This document shows positions 56,198 to 64,000 of a stretch of 64,000 nt of DNA, one piece after another (position 1 is the stretch's first letter; each line of letters opens with the position of its first letter). Under the pieces are notes generated by a model, which saw only the letters and a program-made list of their open reading frames with translations, had not been told where the DNA came from and searched no databases. Made by a program: the position numbers and the translations under genes. Origin of the DNA: MADRE3 sp963718195 (GTDB lineage Bacteria > Desulfobacterota > Desulfobulbia > Desulfobulbales > Desulfocapsaceae); the NCBI GenBank assembly GCA_963718195.1, contig CAVQYQ010000005.1, positions 992,001 to 1,056,000 of the forward strand, written 5' to 3'.

Positions 56198-57001
56198 TCA
56201 ACCCTGATGCAGGTTGTTGCTTGAGCGTTGCCGTTCAGCAGTATCCTGTCGATAATATGCACATAAGACGACATACAGATCAGGGTACTCACGTTTCATT
56301 CTAAGCGGCCGATCAAAAAAAAGCTCAGTAGCTACGGCAAAAAACTCAGCTTCATGCACTGCACCATAGGGGTCAAGCAAGCTTTTACGCCCTTTTTCAG
56401 CATCCTTTTTCAGCTTAAAGAATTCTTTACTGCATACCTCTACCCAGGCATGATAGAGTTTTCTGTTCGAAAGTTCTGGGGTGCCATCAGCAGCACCGTC
56501 TCGCATATCGAGAATATGGGCGAATTCATGGTACACCACATTATGCCCCTGCTCAGGATGACGTGCTCCTCGCTGCACTGCATCCCACACCAGAATGACA
56601 GGTCCCCGTAACGATGCCATACCTAAAATAGCCTGTTGATCTGGCACAATCATCGGACTATCAGCAAAAACACTGAGCCTTGAAGGAGGCAGCGTAACAG
56701 TTGTGGGATAAATCAGGACCGATTCAAGCTGGAGGTACTGAAAGTCTGGTAACCCAAGAACCAGGAGGCAGGCTTGTGCAGCCACAACAACCTTAATCTC
56801 ATCGGTTAATTCCAAGCCGCCACACCCTTCAAAATTTTTCTCGGCAATAAATATCTGAACGAGCTGTTCAAGCCGATTTTTTTCTACATGATTAAGATAA
56901 GAATAATGCGTTACCGTCTCTATAATGATGTCCCGCCACGACTGCGGGAAAGGAGTTTTCAATATCTTTTGCCTGCGTCGATTTCGTAGCCAGTTAAACA
57001 T
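56198..57001 (-). CDS. mtfA: MtfA-family zinc peptidase (M90)
   Basis: The 267-residue soluble protein matches MtfA: the zinc motif HEFAHILDMRDG (~residue 158) and the third ligand Glu in HEAEFFAVATELFF. The preceding GHNVVYHE and the helical N-terminus fit. In E. coli MtfA interacts with the glucose repressor Mlc; here the target is unknown. It is transcribed alone. Confidence 0.92.
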   Translation of the reverse strand: MFNWLRNRRRQKILKTPFPQSWRDIIIETVTHYSYLNHVEKNRLEQLVQIFIAEKNFEGCGGLELTDEIKVVVAAQACLLVLGLPDFQYLQLESVLIYPTTVTLPPSRLSVFADSPMIVPDQQAILGMASLRGPVILVWDAVQRGARHPEQGHNVVYHEFAHILDMRDGAADGTPELSNRKLYHAWVEVCSKEFFKLKKDAEKGRKSLLDPYGAVHEAEFFAVATELFFDRPLRMKREYPDLYVVLCAYYRQDTAERQRSSNNLHQG

Positions 57002-57405
57002 TTTCCATTTCGTTTTATATAGTTATTAAGTTTTTTTTGTTCAAAGCCTTGAGTCCATACACTCAAAACAGTCGCTAAACGTCTTATTTTCATAGTAGAG
57101 CTAAAGCCCTTGTCATACGTTTGTTGTAAGGACAAAATATCAACCTTATTCCTGCATCTTCAGTTTCACCCAGGCCACAATTTTTGGATAAGAGCATGAG
57201 AGATAAACAGAAATTAATTTACTGGTTCTGGAAGTAAAGAAAAAGAGATATAAAAGCTGGTAATCTCAACTTGGAGTTGAGCGGCACATACCACAGCAAG
57301 GCCTACCCAGCAATGTACTTCTTGGAGCGTCCGGTAATCTTTCAACGGTAAGGAATGCCACCAGCAGCCAATCAGAATAGTATATCTTTTTAAATGAATT
57401 GCCCC
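57002..57405. other. Intergenic region
   Basis: This 404 bp gap lies between two genes on the minus strand. No gene, repeat or clear promoter was seen. Confidence 0.4.
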
Positions 57406-58170
57406 TTATGCGACGAAAGAGACCATCTTTTTCGCTAGTAGAAAAATAGCAACAATCAGAATAGAACCAAGTATTCTCTGCATGGTTTGTGGTTGGAATC
57501 GACCAGCCCCCATGATCGTTCCAGCTATTCCACCAGCAACGGCAGCTATCACAAGAGAGAGATATGGGCCATGGTCGATGTTATTATATTGCACACGAGC
57601 CAGTAAACCAGAAACTGAGTTCACCCAGATAAAAAATGATCCACACGCTGCAGCTTCTTTCGTAGTACCAAGACCCAACAGTATTATGAGCGGCACAAGA
57701 TAAACCCCGCCACCAATCCCAGTTATACCAGCAACCAATCCAAGCAATGCCCCCCCTCCGAGAGCAAAAACCAGTCTGTATTGTGGATTCAGCAAAAAAG
57801 GTTTGGCATTGTTTGGGAAATAGATACGGGCCGCTGCAAAGATCAGCGACAGTAGAAGGAACATATAAAACACAAATACAGGCAGGTGCAGCATGCCACC
57901 CAGATAGGCCATCGGAATTGAAGTAAGAATAAAAGGGGCAATCAACCTGAACCGGGCATGACCATGCATGAGAAATACAAGACTGCCAAAAGTAGTCACC
58001 AATATATTGAGGGAAAGGGAGACCATCGGTATGGTTGCTGCACTGGCTCCTGCAATTGCAAGCAAGGCTGTGTACGAGGAACCTCCTCCAAGCCCGACAG
58101 ATGCATAGAAAAAAGCTACAAATGCAAAGATAATTGCGAGTACAGTCATGGGAATATAAAGATCGGTCAT
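57406..58170 (-). CDS. TauE/SafE (TSUP) family permease
   Basis: The membrane protein (254 residues) has the TSUP motifs YASVGLGGGSSYTALLAI and VAGITGIGGGVYLVPLII. The ATG at 58170 is chosen for its GAGG-containing ribosome-binding site; the frame extends eight residues further. It lies 75 bases behind the ferredoxin gene on the same strand and may be part of the molybdoenzyme operon. A sulfur-anion or other oxyanion exporter would fit, but the substrate is open. Confidence 0.9.
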   Translation of the reverse strand: MTDLYIPMTVLAIIFAFVAFFYASVGLGGGSSYTALLAIAGASAATIPMVSLSLNILVTTFGSLVFLMHGHARFRLIAPFILTSIPMAYLGGMLHLPVFVFYMFLLLSLIFAAARIYFPNNAKPFLLNPQYRLVFALGGGALLGLVAGITGIGGGVYLVPLIILLGLGTTKEAAACGSFFIWVNSVSGLLARVQYNNIDHGPYLSLVIAAVAGGIAGTIMGAGRFQPQTMQRILGSILIVAIFLLAKKMVSFVA

Positions 58171-58245
58171 ACTACCATCCTCTCTTTCTCGCAATCTTGC
58201 TTAAAGAAGCTTAAAGATCCTTCCCAAAGACATCAATCAAGGAAC

Positions 58246-59256
58246 CTAACCAGGAGATTCAAAGAGGTATTTATCTCTATTTGTATTCGTGCTTACGCCG
58301 CTCCTCAACGGGGGATGTAAGGTAATTGCTTCTTTTTTACAAAACAACACACACAGCCGGCAGCCGCTGCAAAGGGAATTATCAATCAGTATTTTTTTCT
58401 CCCCATCAGAGCGATCGACCTTGATCGCACCAGTTGGGCAAATTCCTTTACAGAGCGGACACGGTGTACAGCCTTCGGATATTTCGACGGAATAATCACT
58501 CAATGATGATATCAGTTGCTTCCTTTCTTCATCAACATGCGTACTCAGATATCTCTTCAGGTATATACTTTTTGGTATGCGCCTGCTCTTTATAACATTG
58601 TCATCAGTATCAGCAGAAGAGTAGGTAACTTGGGGACTAATTGCTGTTAGCAGGTTACTTTTAAGGCCTGAAATATAAGATCTCCTGCTCTCGTGAGGAA
58701 TAGAAGTAATCTCTTCTGGTTCTGAAATCACAATGAATGTGGTATTCAGTAAATTTCCAGCGTGTTCCTGAAATTCTGTCAGGATACTGAGAAAGGAATC
58801 CGCTGCCGTTCTGTTCTCGCAATTGTAACAGGCCATTGTGTTAAATGCTGTTACAGGAGAGCCAGCCAGACCCAGTACAAGCAAATGCTCAAGCGAAAGA
58901 CTACCAAGACAGGGGATGACGTGCTCTTCCGGGTACACCTGCTTCTGACGTGAACAGGAAATCACGATCAGCTCTCTTTTCTCCTTGGCAAATATGTATT
59001 TCTCGATATCAGCCAGCGGAAACTCAAAAGCATCATTGGGGCACACCGTAGAACACAACATACAGCCAGTGCATTTTCCCCTATCAAGTTTAACTTGGTT
59101 GTTATGGATGACTATCGCATCTGCCGGGCAACAACTTAAACAGTTATCACACTCACAGCTGTTTAACCGACGCCTCAGACATCGGCTCTTGATAAACCCT
59201 ATAACCTTCTGGGTACTCTTGGATACTAAATCTTCTATTAAAAATGATGCGGACAT
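58246..59256 (-). CDS. Multi-cluster ferredoxin-like protein
   Basis: The 336-residue protein starts with CECDNCLSCC and CTGCMLCSTVC (two [4Fe-4S] motifs), continues with ~150 residues with scattered cysteines (VISCSRQKQVYPEEHVIPC), and ends with CTPCPLCKGIC and CSGCRLCVLFC. About four clusters are expected. It has no signal peptide, so it is cytoplasmic. It follows the TorD chaperone gene by 21 bases. It may carry electrons or support maturation of the neighbouring molybdoenzyme. No specific name is known to me. Confidence 0.82.
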   Translation of the reverse strand: MSASFLIEDLVSKSTQKVIGFIKSRCLRRRLNSCECDNCLSCCPADAIVIHNNQVKLDRGKCTGCMLCSTVCPNDAFEFPLADIEKYIFAKEKRELIVISCSRQKQVYPEEHVIPCLGSLSLEHLLVLGLAGSPVTAFNTMACYNCENRTAADSFLSILTEFQEHAGNLLNTTFIVISEPEEITSIPHESRRSYISGLKSNLLTAISPQVTYSSADTDDNVIKSRRIPKSIYLKRYLSTHVDEERKQLISSLSDYSVEISEGCTPCPLCKGICPTGAIKVDRSDGEKKILIDNSLCSGCRLCVLFCKKEAITLHPPLRSGVSTNTNRDKYLFESPG

Positions 59257-59277
59257 CAGTCTGGCTCTAGATAATAG

Positions 59278-59916
59278 TCAAGCAGCCTGTACCGTCTGCT
59301 TTCCATAAAATTGTTCACAGGTTACAATGAACCCGCTCAGGCAATCAGCAAGACTTGTATAAAACTGATTATCTGAGCCTTGGCGGATAGAATCACAAAA
59401 TTGTGTCACCCACTGCAAAGATAATTGGAAAAATTCCTTTTGCTGAATACGATAATTTTCCGATTCTTCTTCTCTACCAAGAGATTCTGCTTCAACTTCT
59501 TTAGTGCAGAGGTAGTACATGAACTCCAACTCTATGGCGATATGGTCTGGTGGCTCTTTGACATCAACTGATAATCCAGCATCCTGGTAACTCCTCAGAA
59601 CACCGATCGTTGAATCACCCATTACTTGCCGGTTCTTTTCCAAATAGACAGACCCATATGGTGCTGCCAGCAATTCGAATGGTCCGACAAAAAGAGCCGC
59701 GTGATCTAGGCTGAGTTTATCCTGGGGACAATTCCTGAGGCAAAGAGCCATATCTGAGGCAGCCTCTGCAGCCCCGGGTGCCCAACCGCTGAGGAGGTCT
59801 CTCAGATTCTCACAGACCCTCTCTTCAAGGAACAGGTCTTTGTCAGGTTCATAAAAACAAGCTGCAAGTAATTTAAAACAATTACCACGGGTTATAATAT
59901 CGCTCTTGTGAATCAT
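59278..59916 (-). CDS. TorD-family chaperone for molybdoenzyme
   Basis: The protein (~212 residues) is all helix with the TorD pattern: FKLLAACFYEPDKDLF at the start, DHAALFVGPFELLAAPYGSVYLE, and PPDHIAIELEFMYYLC. TorD/DmsD proteins bind the twin-arginine leader of a molybdoenzyme and keep it cytoplasmic until the cofactor is inserted. The 60777 gene product carries such a leader. A further in-frame ATG at 59952 is possible; neither start has a strong ribosome-binding site. Confidence 0.88.
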   Translation of the reverse strand: MIHKSDIITRGNCFKLLAACFYEPDKDLFLEERVCENLRDLLSGWAPGAAEAASDMALCLRNCPQDKLSLDHAALFVGPFELLAAPYGSVYLEKNRQVMGDSTIGVLRSYQDAGLSVDVKEPPDHIAIELEFMYYLCTKEVEAESLGREEESENYRIQQKEFFQLSLQWVTQFCDSIRQGSDNQFYTSLADCLSGFIVTCEQFYGKQTVQAA

Positions 59917-59993
59917 AGCTATTCTGGTGAATGTAATAGGGCCAGGACACATTTAATGTAATTATGACGTGCCCTGGCTCGTTATAGTTTCCC

Positions 59994-60758
59994 CTACCGT
60001 GCAGAGTACTTTCGAATGTAATAAACATTCGGTTGTGTACCCTCTTCTGGCAGCAGCACGAAATTCTTATGTTGCTTCAACAGTTTTGCTGCTTCACTGT
60101 TGACATCCTGGATGTCTCCAACTACCCTGGCATCCGATGGGCAGGCATTCACACAAGCTGGAAGCTCATTATTTTTTAAACGATGATCGCAGAGGATGCA
60201 CTTCTCTACAACATTGTCACGACGAACACTCTTATAATCAGGATGGTTGTACTTGGTCTGGTGTGGCGGATTTGTACCGGTTATCGCAACCAACTCGGCA
60301 CCAGTGGTCGAACCGTCTGCAATAAGTTGCGTTTTGTCAGTGAAAAATAGCTGCGTAGGTTCGCCTTCCTCATTGTAGCTGATAACGCTGTATTGTCCGT
60401 AAGCACCGTCTTTTTCAACCTCATCCATGCTGTATGGACAGGCCTCCTGGCAGGCCCTGCAGCCGATGCACCGTTCTTCATTGTGCATAGTAAGGCCTTC
60501 CTCAGTCTTGAACATGGCCTTCGGTTCGACAGGGCACGCATCCACACAAGCAGCGTTACTGCAGTGATTGCATAGCACCGGCAAAGTCCGGTACTGCGTG
60601 TCGGGAAATGTACCTGTTGTTTCGTGGATAAAATCGGCCCAATTATAGGTCTGCCCGTTTCTTCTCAAAGATGTATTATTTTCAGTTTTGCAGGCAAGAG
60701 CACAGGCACCGCAGCCAACACATTTTCTTAAATCTATCACCATTGCATATTGTGTCAT
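59994..60758 (-). CDS. Molybdoenzyme iron-sulfur subunit (ArrB/DmsB-like)
   Basis: The 254-residue protein has the four-cluster pattern of DmsB/PhsB/ArrB subunits: CVGCGACALAC, CNHCSNAACVDAC, CIGCRACQEAC and CILCDHRL...CVNAC. The region GTFPDTQYRTLPVL and the end PEEGTQPNVYYIRKYS closely follow ArrB, the arsenate-reductase electron subunit, as I know it. GGGGAGGA precedes the start, 18 bases after the catalytic gene. It carries electrons to the molybdenum subunit. It is not fused to a membrane anchor. Confidence 0.9.
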   Translation of the reverse strand: MTQYAMVIDLRKCVGCGACALACKTENNTSLRRNGQTYNWADFIHETTGTFPDTQYRTLPVLCNHCSNAACVDACPVEPKAMFKTEEGLTMHNEERCIGCRACQEACPYSMDEVEKDGAYGQYSVISYNEEGEPTQLFFTDKTQLIADGSTTGAELVAITGTNPPHQTKYNHPDYKSVRRDNVVEKCILCDHRLKNNELPACVNACPSDARVVGDIQDVNSEAAKLLKQHKNFVLLPEEGTQPNVYYIRKYSAR

Positions 60759-60776
60759 TTGTATGTCCTCCCCTAC

Positions 60777-63332
60777 CTATATCTTTTCGATGCGGACGGC
60801 GGCATGGCCACCATTGCGGGCGTTTGACCCGGATAACCGTTCAAGTTCCCAGGGGATGATCGTGTTGTTGTTCACCCCCCTCGTAGCACTCATGGCAAAA
60901 TCGTCTGTGGCAGTTTTTCCATAAGCCCAGTGGCCCTGGCCATATGATTTGCTGACTGTTCCAGGACGAACTCCCTCCCAGACTCTGGCGACACACTCAC
61001 CGCTCGCAACCATTGAGGTTATCTTAACTTTGTCACCATCTGTAATTCCAAGTTTCTGAGCATCTATAGGATTGATTCTCAACGTATCCTGTCCGCTGAC
61101 ATCACCTGGATCAACGTGCTTGAACTCATAATACCAAGGAGAGTTCTGGCTTCTACCTTCCCGATTCAGACGAGACTTATAATCTATAAAGTCAAATGGA
61201 TAATCTTTCTTGCTACCGTGTCGAAGTGGCGGTTCGTGGTGCGGAACAAAAGCGAGCTCTCCACGGGCAGTATAGTTGCTTTTCTCCAGAACTGTGTCGA
61301 TATCGACTTTGTGTTTCTCGGCATGGCCACCAAGTGCTTTTTTCAGCGTCTCACTGTAAAATTCAAATTTCTTGCTGGCTGTTTTAAATTTGCCGCCCCA
61401 GTGGGATTTATACGTATAGGCTTCGGAATTCCACATTCCCTTTGCGAGCATGTCGTCCCAGCCATTGATTTTGTCACCATGGGTGTCCTTTTGCCCATCC
61501 CAAAGTGGCTTGGTGTAGTATTTCAGGGCATATACCGTAAACTCTTTCGAATCCTTCGGCTTTGCTCCAGTTTCCGGGTCTGAGTACATTTCTACCAGGC
61601 AGTCATAGAGATTGGAGAACCCTCTTTCTTTGAGCTTTTCAGCGATGAGAAATGGAAATTCAGATTCATCTTGAATGACATCCCAGAGCGGGTCGACGAC
61701 CGGCTGCAACAACGAGCAAGTTGCATACCGATTCGCTTTGGTCTTGATGAACCCATACCGTTCATACATATTTACGGTGCATGGCAGAATTATATCGGCA
61801 AACATGGAAAACTCGGAAGCGTTGGTCGTCAGGTGAACCGTAAACGGCACCGATGCCAGAGCCTTTTCCCAGCGGTCTGTACCGTTGCAGGAAAAAACAA
61901 AGTTATTCATGTAACCGACGAGAACCTTGATGTCATAAGGGTCTTTATCAAGGATCCCTGTCGCAGCATTATTTGTCGAAACACCACCCCCCGATTTACC
62001 CTTGGCAATTACCGGGAGTTCAAGCCTTCCACGCTGATCTATTTTCTCTTTCTTGGAATGTTTCTTGGCAATATCATCCTGATATTTCTTCAATATATCG
62101 GAATTGAGTTTGTTGACTGGAATCTTGGCCGTCTGCAGCGAACCACCTTCATTGTCGATACCACCTACCAAACCGCCTAACGCATGGACTGCCATGGCAG
62201 AATAACCACCGCGAGCCTGCATCGCCGCTCCGGGTCCCATCCAAACAGCAACATTTGGTGCCGCAGCACCCATACCCGTTGCAACGCGTATGATCTGATC
62301 AGCAGAGACACCACTTAATTCTGCAGCTTTTTCTGCAGTCATGTCTTTTACGGCGAGATTCCACCACTTGACGATACCGTGAGTCTCCTTCTCGGTAAAA
62401 TCTGCCTCATTGACAGCTGCACCGGCTATAAACTGATTTTTACCATCATTGAAATCACCCACGAACCCTTTATACCAGATTCCTTTGGTGAGAATAACAT
62501 GAGCTATGCCGAGCGCCAGTGCTCCATCTGTCCCGGGCATGAGAGGAAGCCATTCATTCGCTTTCGCGGCACTCGTGGTTAAACGTGGATCAACTGCTGC
62601 AACCGTTGCTCTGTCAAGAGCATCACCAAGCCGTTTAATAGTGGCAGGCACCATACGATTACTTGCCACAGGATCACAACCCCAGATCAGGATATATTTT
62701 GAGTTGGCAAGATCGTAGTCACGATAATCCCAGTAGCCCTCAGTGTAGAAAGCACCAAATTTCTCTGCTTCGGCACAAGTAGAACTATGGGAGATGTTGT
62801 TGGGAGAACCAAAGACTTTTGGCATAACATCATAGATGATATCACGCATGTAAGTATAGCGACCCCGCATGAGACAATACTTTTCTGTCTCGTTATTTTT
62901 ACGGAGCTCCATCATCTTGTCGGCAATAGTGTTAAGTGCTTCATCCCAGCTGATCGGAACAAATTTGGGATCTTGCCCCTTGCCTTTTTGGGGATTGGTC
63001 CGTTTCATCGGAACCTTGACCCGATCGGGATCATATACCTGTTGCAGAGACAGGTGCCCTCTTGGGCACACCTTCCCTTCATTTTGCTTTGAATATCTAT
63101 TTCCCTGCACTTTTACGGCTCTGCCTTCCTGCACGAAAACTTCTACCGGACACCAGGTTGTACATCCCTGGCAGGTAGACGGTTTCCATTCGCCTGGACT
63201 CACTCCTACTTTTCCATCTCCATGATTTGAAGCAAAAGCATTCATGTCCGTCCCTTTATTCAATCCGCTTAAAGCAGCAGTTGCGCCAGCAGCCGCGGAA
63301 AGTTTTAGAAATGCTCTCCTCTTGATCTTCAT
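60777..63332 (-). CDS. Periplasmic molybdopterin oxidoreductase, catalytic subunit (ArrA/ArxA-like)
   Basis: The 851-residue protein starts with a twin-arginine leader (KRRAFLKLSAAAGATAALSG). The [4Fe-4S] ligands are C54, C57, C61 and C89 (CQGCTTWC ... VCPRG). C186 in HSSTCAEAEKFG is the likely molybdenum ligand. RGRYTYM (156-162), GSPNNISHSS and Lys191 follow the active-site pattern of respiratory arsenate reductase ArrA. The start follows AAGGAGG; a longer frame extends 15 residues. The substrate might be arsenate or arsenite; other oxyanions such as thiosulfate are not excluded, and no arsenic-resistance genes are nearby. The operon continues with an ArrB-like subunit, TorD and ferredoxin genes. 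Confidence 0.85.
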   Translation of the reverse strand: MKIKRRAFLKLSAAAGATAALSGLNKGTDMNAFASNHGDGKVGVSPGEWKPSTCQGCTTWCPVEVFVQEGRAVKVQGNRYSKQNEGKVCPRGHLSLQQVYDPDRVKVPMKRTNPQKGKGQDPKFVPISWDEALNTIADKMMELRKNNETEKYCLMRGRYTYMRDIIYDVMPKVFGSPNNISHSSTCAEAEKFGAFYTEGYWDYRDYDLANSKYILIWGCDPVASNRMVPATIKRLGDALDRATVAAVDPRLTTSAAKANEWLPLMPGTDGALALGIAHVILTKGIWYKGFVGDFNDGKNQFIAGAAVNEADFTEKETHGIVKWWNLAVKDMTAEKAAELSGVSADQIIRVATGMGAAAPNVAVWMGPGAAMQARGGYSAMAVHALGGLVGGIDNEGGSLQTAKIPVNKLNSDILKKYQDDIAKKHSKKEKIDQRGRLELPVIAKGKSGGGVSTNNAATGILDKDPYDIKVLVGYMNNFVFSCNGTDRWEKALASVPFTVHLTTNASEFSMFADIILPCTVNMYERYGFIKTKANRYATCSLLQPVVDPLWDVIQDESEFPFLIAEKLKERGFSNLYDCLVEMYSDPETGAKPKDSKEFTVYALKYYTKPLWDGQKDTHGDKINGWDDMLAKGMWNSEAYTYKSHWGGKFKTASKKFEFYSETLKKALGGHAEKHKVDIDTVLEKSNYTARGELAFVPHHEPPLRHGSKKDYPFDFIDYKSRLNREGRSQNSPWYYEFKHVDPGDVSGQDTLRINPIDAQKLGITDGDKVKITSMVASGECVARVWEGVRPGTVSKSYGQGHWAYGKTATDDFAMSATRGVNNNTIIPWELERLSGSNARNGGHAAVRIEKI

Positions 63333-64000
63333 AGTCGCCTCCTTGGAAAGGATTGCTTGATCTGTTTCCCAATGCACTACAGCATATGAGGTTGTCTCTT
63401 AACTTGTCATAGACTACGTCTACTTGAAGGTGTCTTGGGGACGTTCTATCCCTCGAGTATTCTTCATATCCACCTAACAACTTTAGAAAAGATGTTGCCT
63501 CCAGACCTTCTGGGGGTATTTAAATCTAGCCAGATGGTATAACAGTCCTATGGATTTTAAATATATCTATCCCTAAGACTTGGAGAACTTGAATCCTAGC
63601 TGAAGAAAATCCTCCTCATTTCCATAAAAATTTTTCTTAATTGAGATAGATAATTGTTTTTCTTGAGATTTATTTTCTTCTTGCGAATTGATCTGAAAAC
63701 GTATCTCATGCACGGCTATATTGTGGAGAATATCAGGTGTGATAATAGGTGGGACTAAATAACACATTGGTTATCCAATAGAATCAGACATAAAACGGAA
63801 TATTTCTGCCATCAAAGAAAAGTACTACGATGTAGCATACTCTATACTGATAAGAATTACTAATGATTAAGTTAAGAAATGCTGATAGAGAGGATGGATG
63901 TTCGAAAAAATCATAGATTTTAGCATCAATTCACTTAAAAATAGCCGCAAGCAGAAACGAAGATAGTAAGCAGTGTACGAGTTAAATTCTTACCAGAACT
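63333..64000. other. Region upstream of the molybdoenzyme operon
   Basis: The last 668 bases hold the operon promoter region. A minus-strand frame at 63573-63767 (64 residues, ending FLQLGFKFSKS) has some protein character but no strong ribosome-binding site. A 22-codon frame at 63898-63966 follows GAGAGGATGG and starts MFEKIIDFSI, possibly the remnant or start of a gene. Neither is supported well. CCAGACCTTCTGG near 63510 is an imperfect palindrome. Confidence 0.35.

Noticed and set aside
63573..63767. 64-residue minus-strand frame before the molybdoenzyme operon
   Set aside because: It has some protein character but no ribosome-binding site and no recognised relative, so it is mentioned only with the gap.

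Overview
The window looks like a chromosomal segment of a Gram-negative anaerobe, most probably a sulfate-reducer-type Desulfobacterota (Desulfobulbales-like). This rests on family content: a TRAP and two tripartite tricarboxylate (TTT) uptake systems, a 2-oxoacid:ferredoxin oxidoreductase, hydrogenase-type nickel maturation genes, a periplasmic molybdopterin oxidoreductase with a TorD chaperone, and three TauE/SafE permeases. No rRNA, tRNA, CRISPR array, transposase or phage gene was found. Taxonomy is inference.

Layout. 1-4 kb: end of a TRAP permease, a long CoA-transferase and a convergent LysR regulator. 4-11 kb: two CYTH-type proteins, then tctC-tctB-tctA followed by DUF47 and PiT phosphate-transport genes, and a convergent TSUP permease. 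11.4-15.5 kb: a lone YgiT/MqsA-like zinc-finger/HTH gene behind a strong promoter with a palindromic operator, small unknown proteins, a dispersed ~140 bp repeat, an unknown 456-residue protein and a metallo-beta-lactamase-fold protein. 15.8-23.1 kb: a catabolic-looking island (SDR with an altered catalytic motif, VOC protein, enol-lactonase-like hydrolase, MFS permease, XRE-cupin regulator) leading to a four-subunit 2-oxoacid:ferredoxin oxidoreductase.

24.4-41.2 kb is the most unusual region. A ~9.8 kb gene encodes a giant acidic surface protein with an LEPR-like N-terminal tag, a DUF4347 domain and many DUF11-type repeats. It is followed by a TolC-family outer-membrane protein, a periplasmic adaptor, a DUF3467-like protein, a GAF-like/HlyD fusion and an M50-peptidase/HlyD fusion. 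No ABC ATPase is present. I infer a dedicated export machine in which a membrane-embedded M50 metalloprotease fused to a HlyD arm replaces the ABC exporter of a type I system.

41.3-64 kb: small FmdB and GlsB-type proteins, a symporter fused to its own binding protein, a winged-helix/ferredoxin protein with hypA-hypB, an RluA pseudouridine synthase, an aldo/keto reductase, a second TTT system (tctC plus a fused tctA-tctB) with a TSUP permease, an MtfA peptidase, and an operon for an ArrAB-like molybdoenzyme with a TorD chaperone, a ferredoxin-like protein and another TSUP permease.

Many genes (tctB, PiT, the giant adhesin, RluA, the aldo/keto reductase) carry single-base frameshifts, mostly at homopolymer runs, and the TolC gene has an in-frame TGA. 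This pattern points to indel errors in the assembly at least as much as to true gene decay, so broken genes are described as probably intact in the organism unless resequencing shows otherwise.
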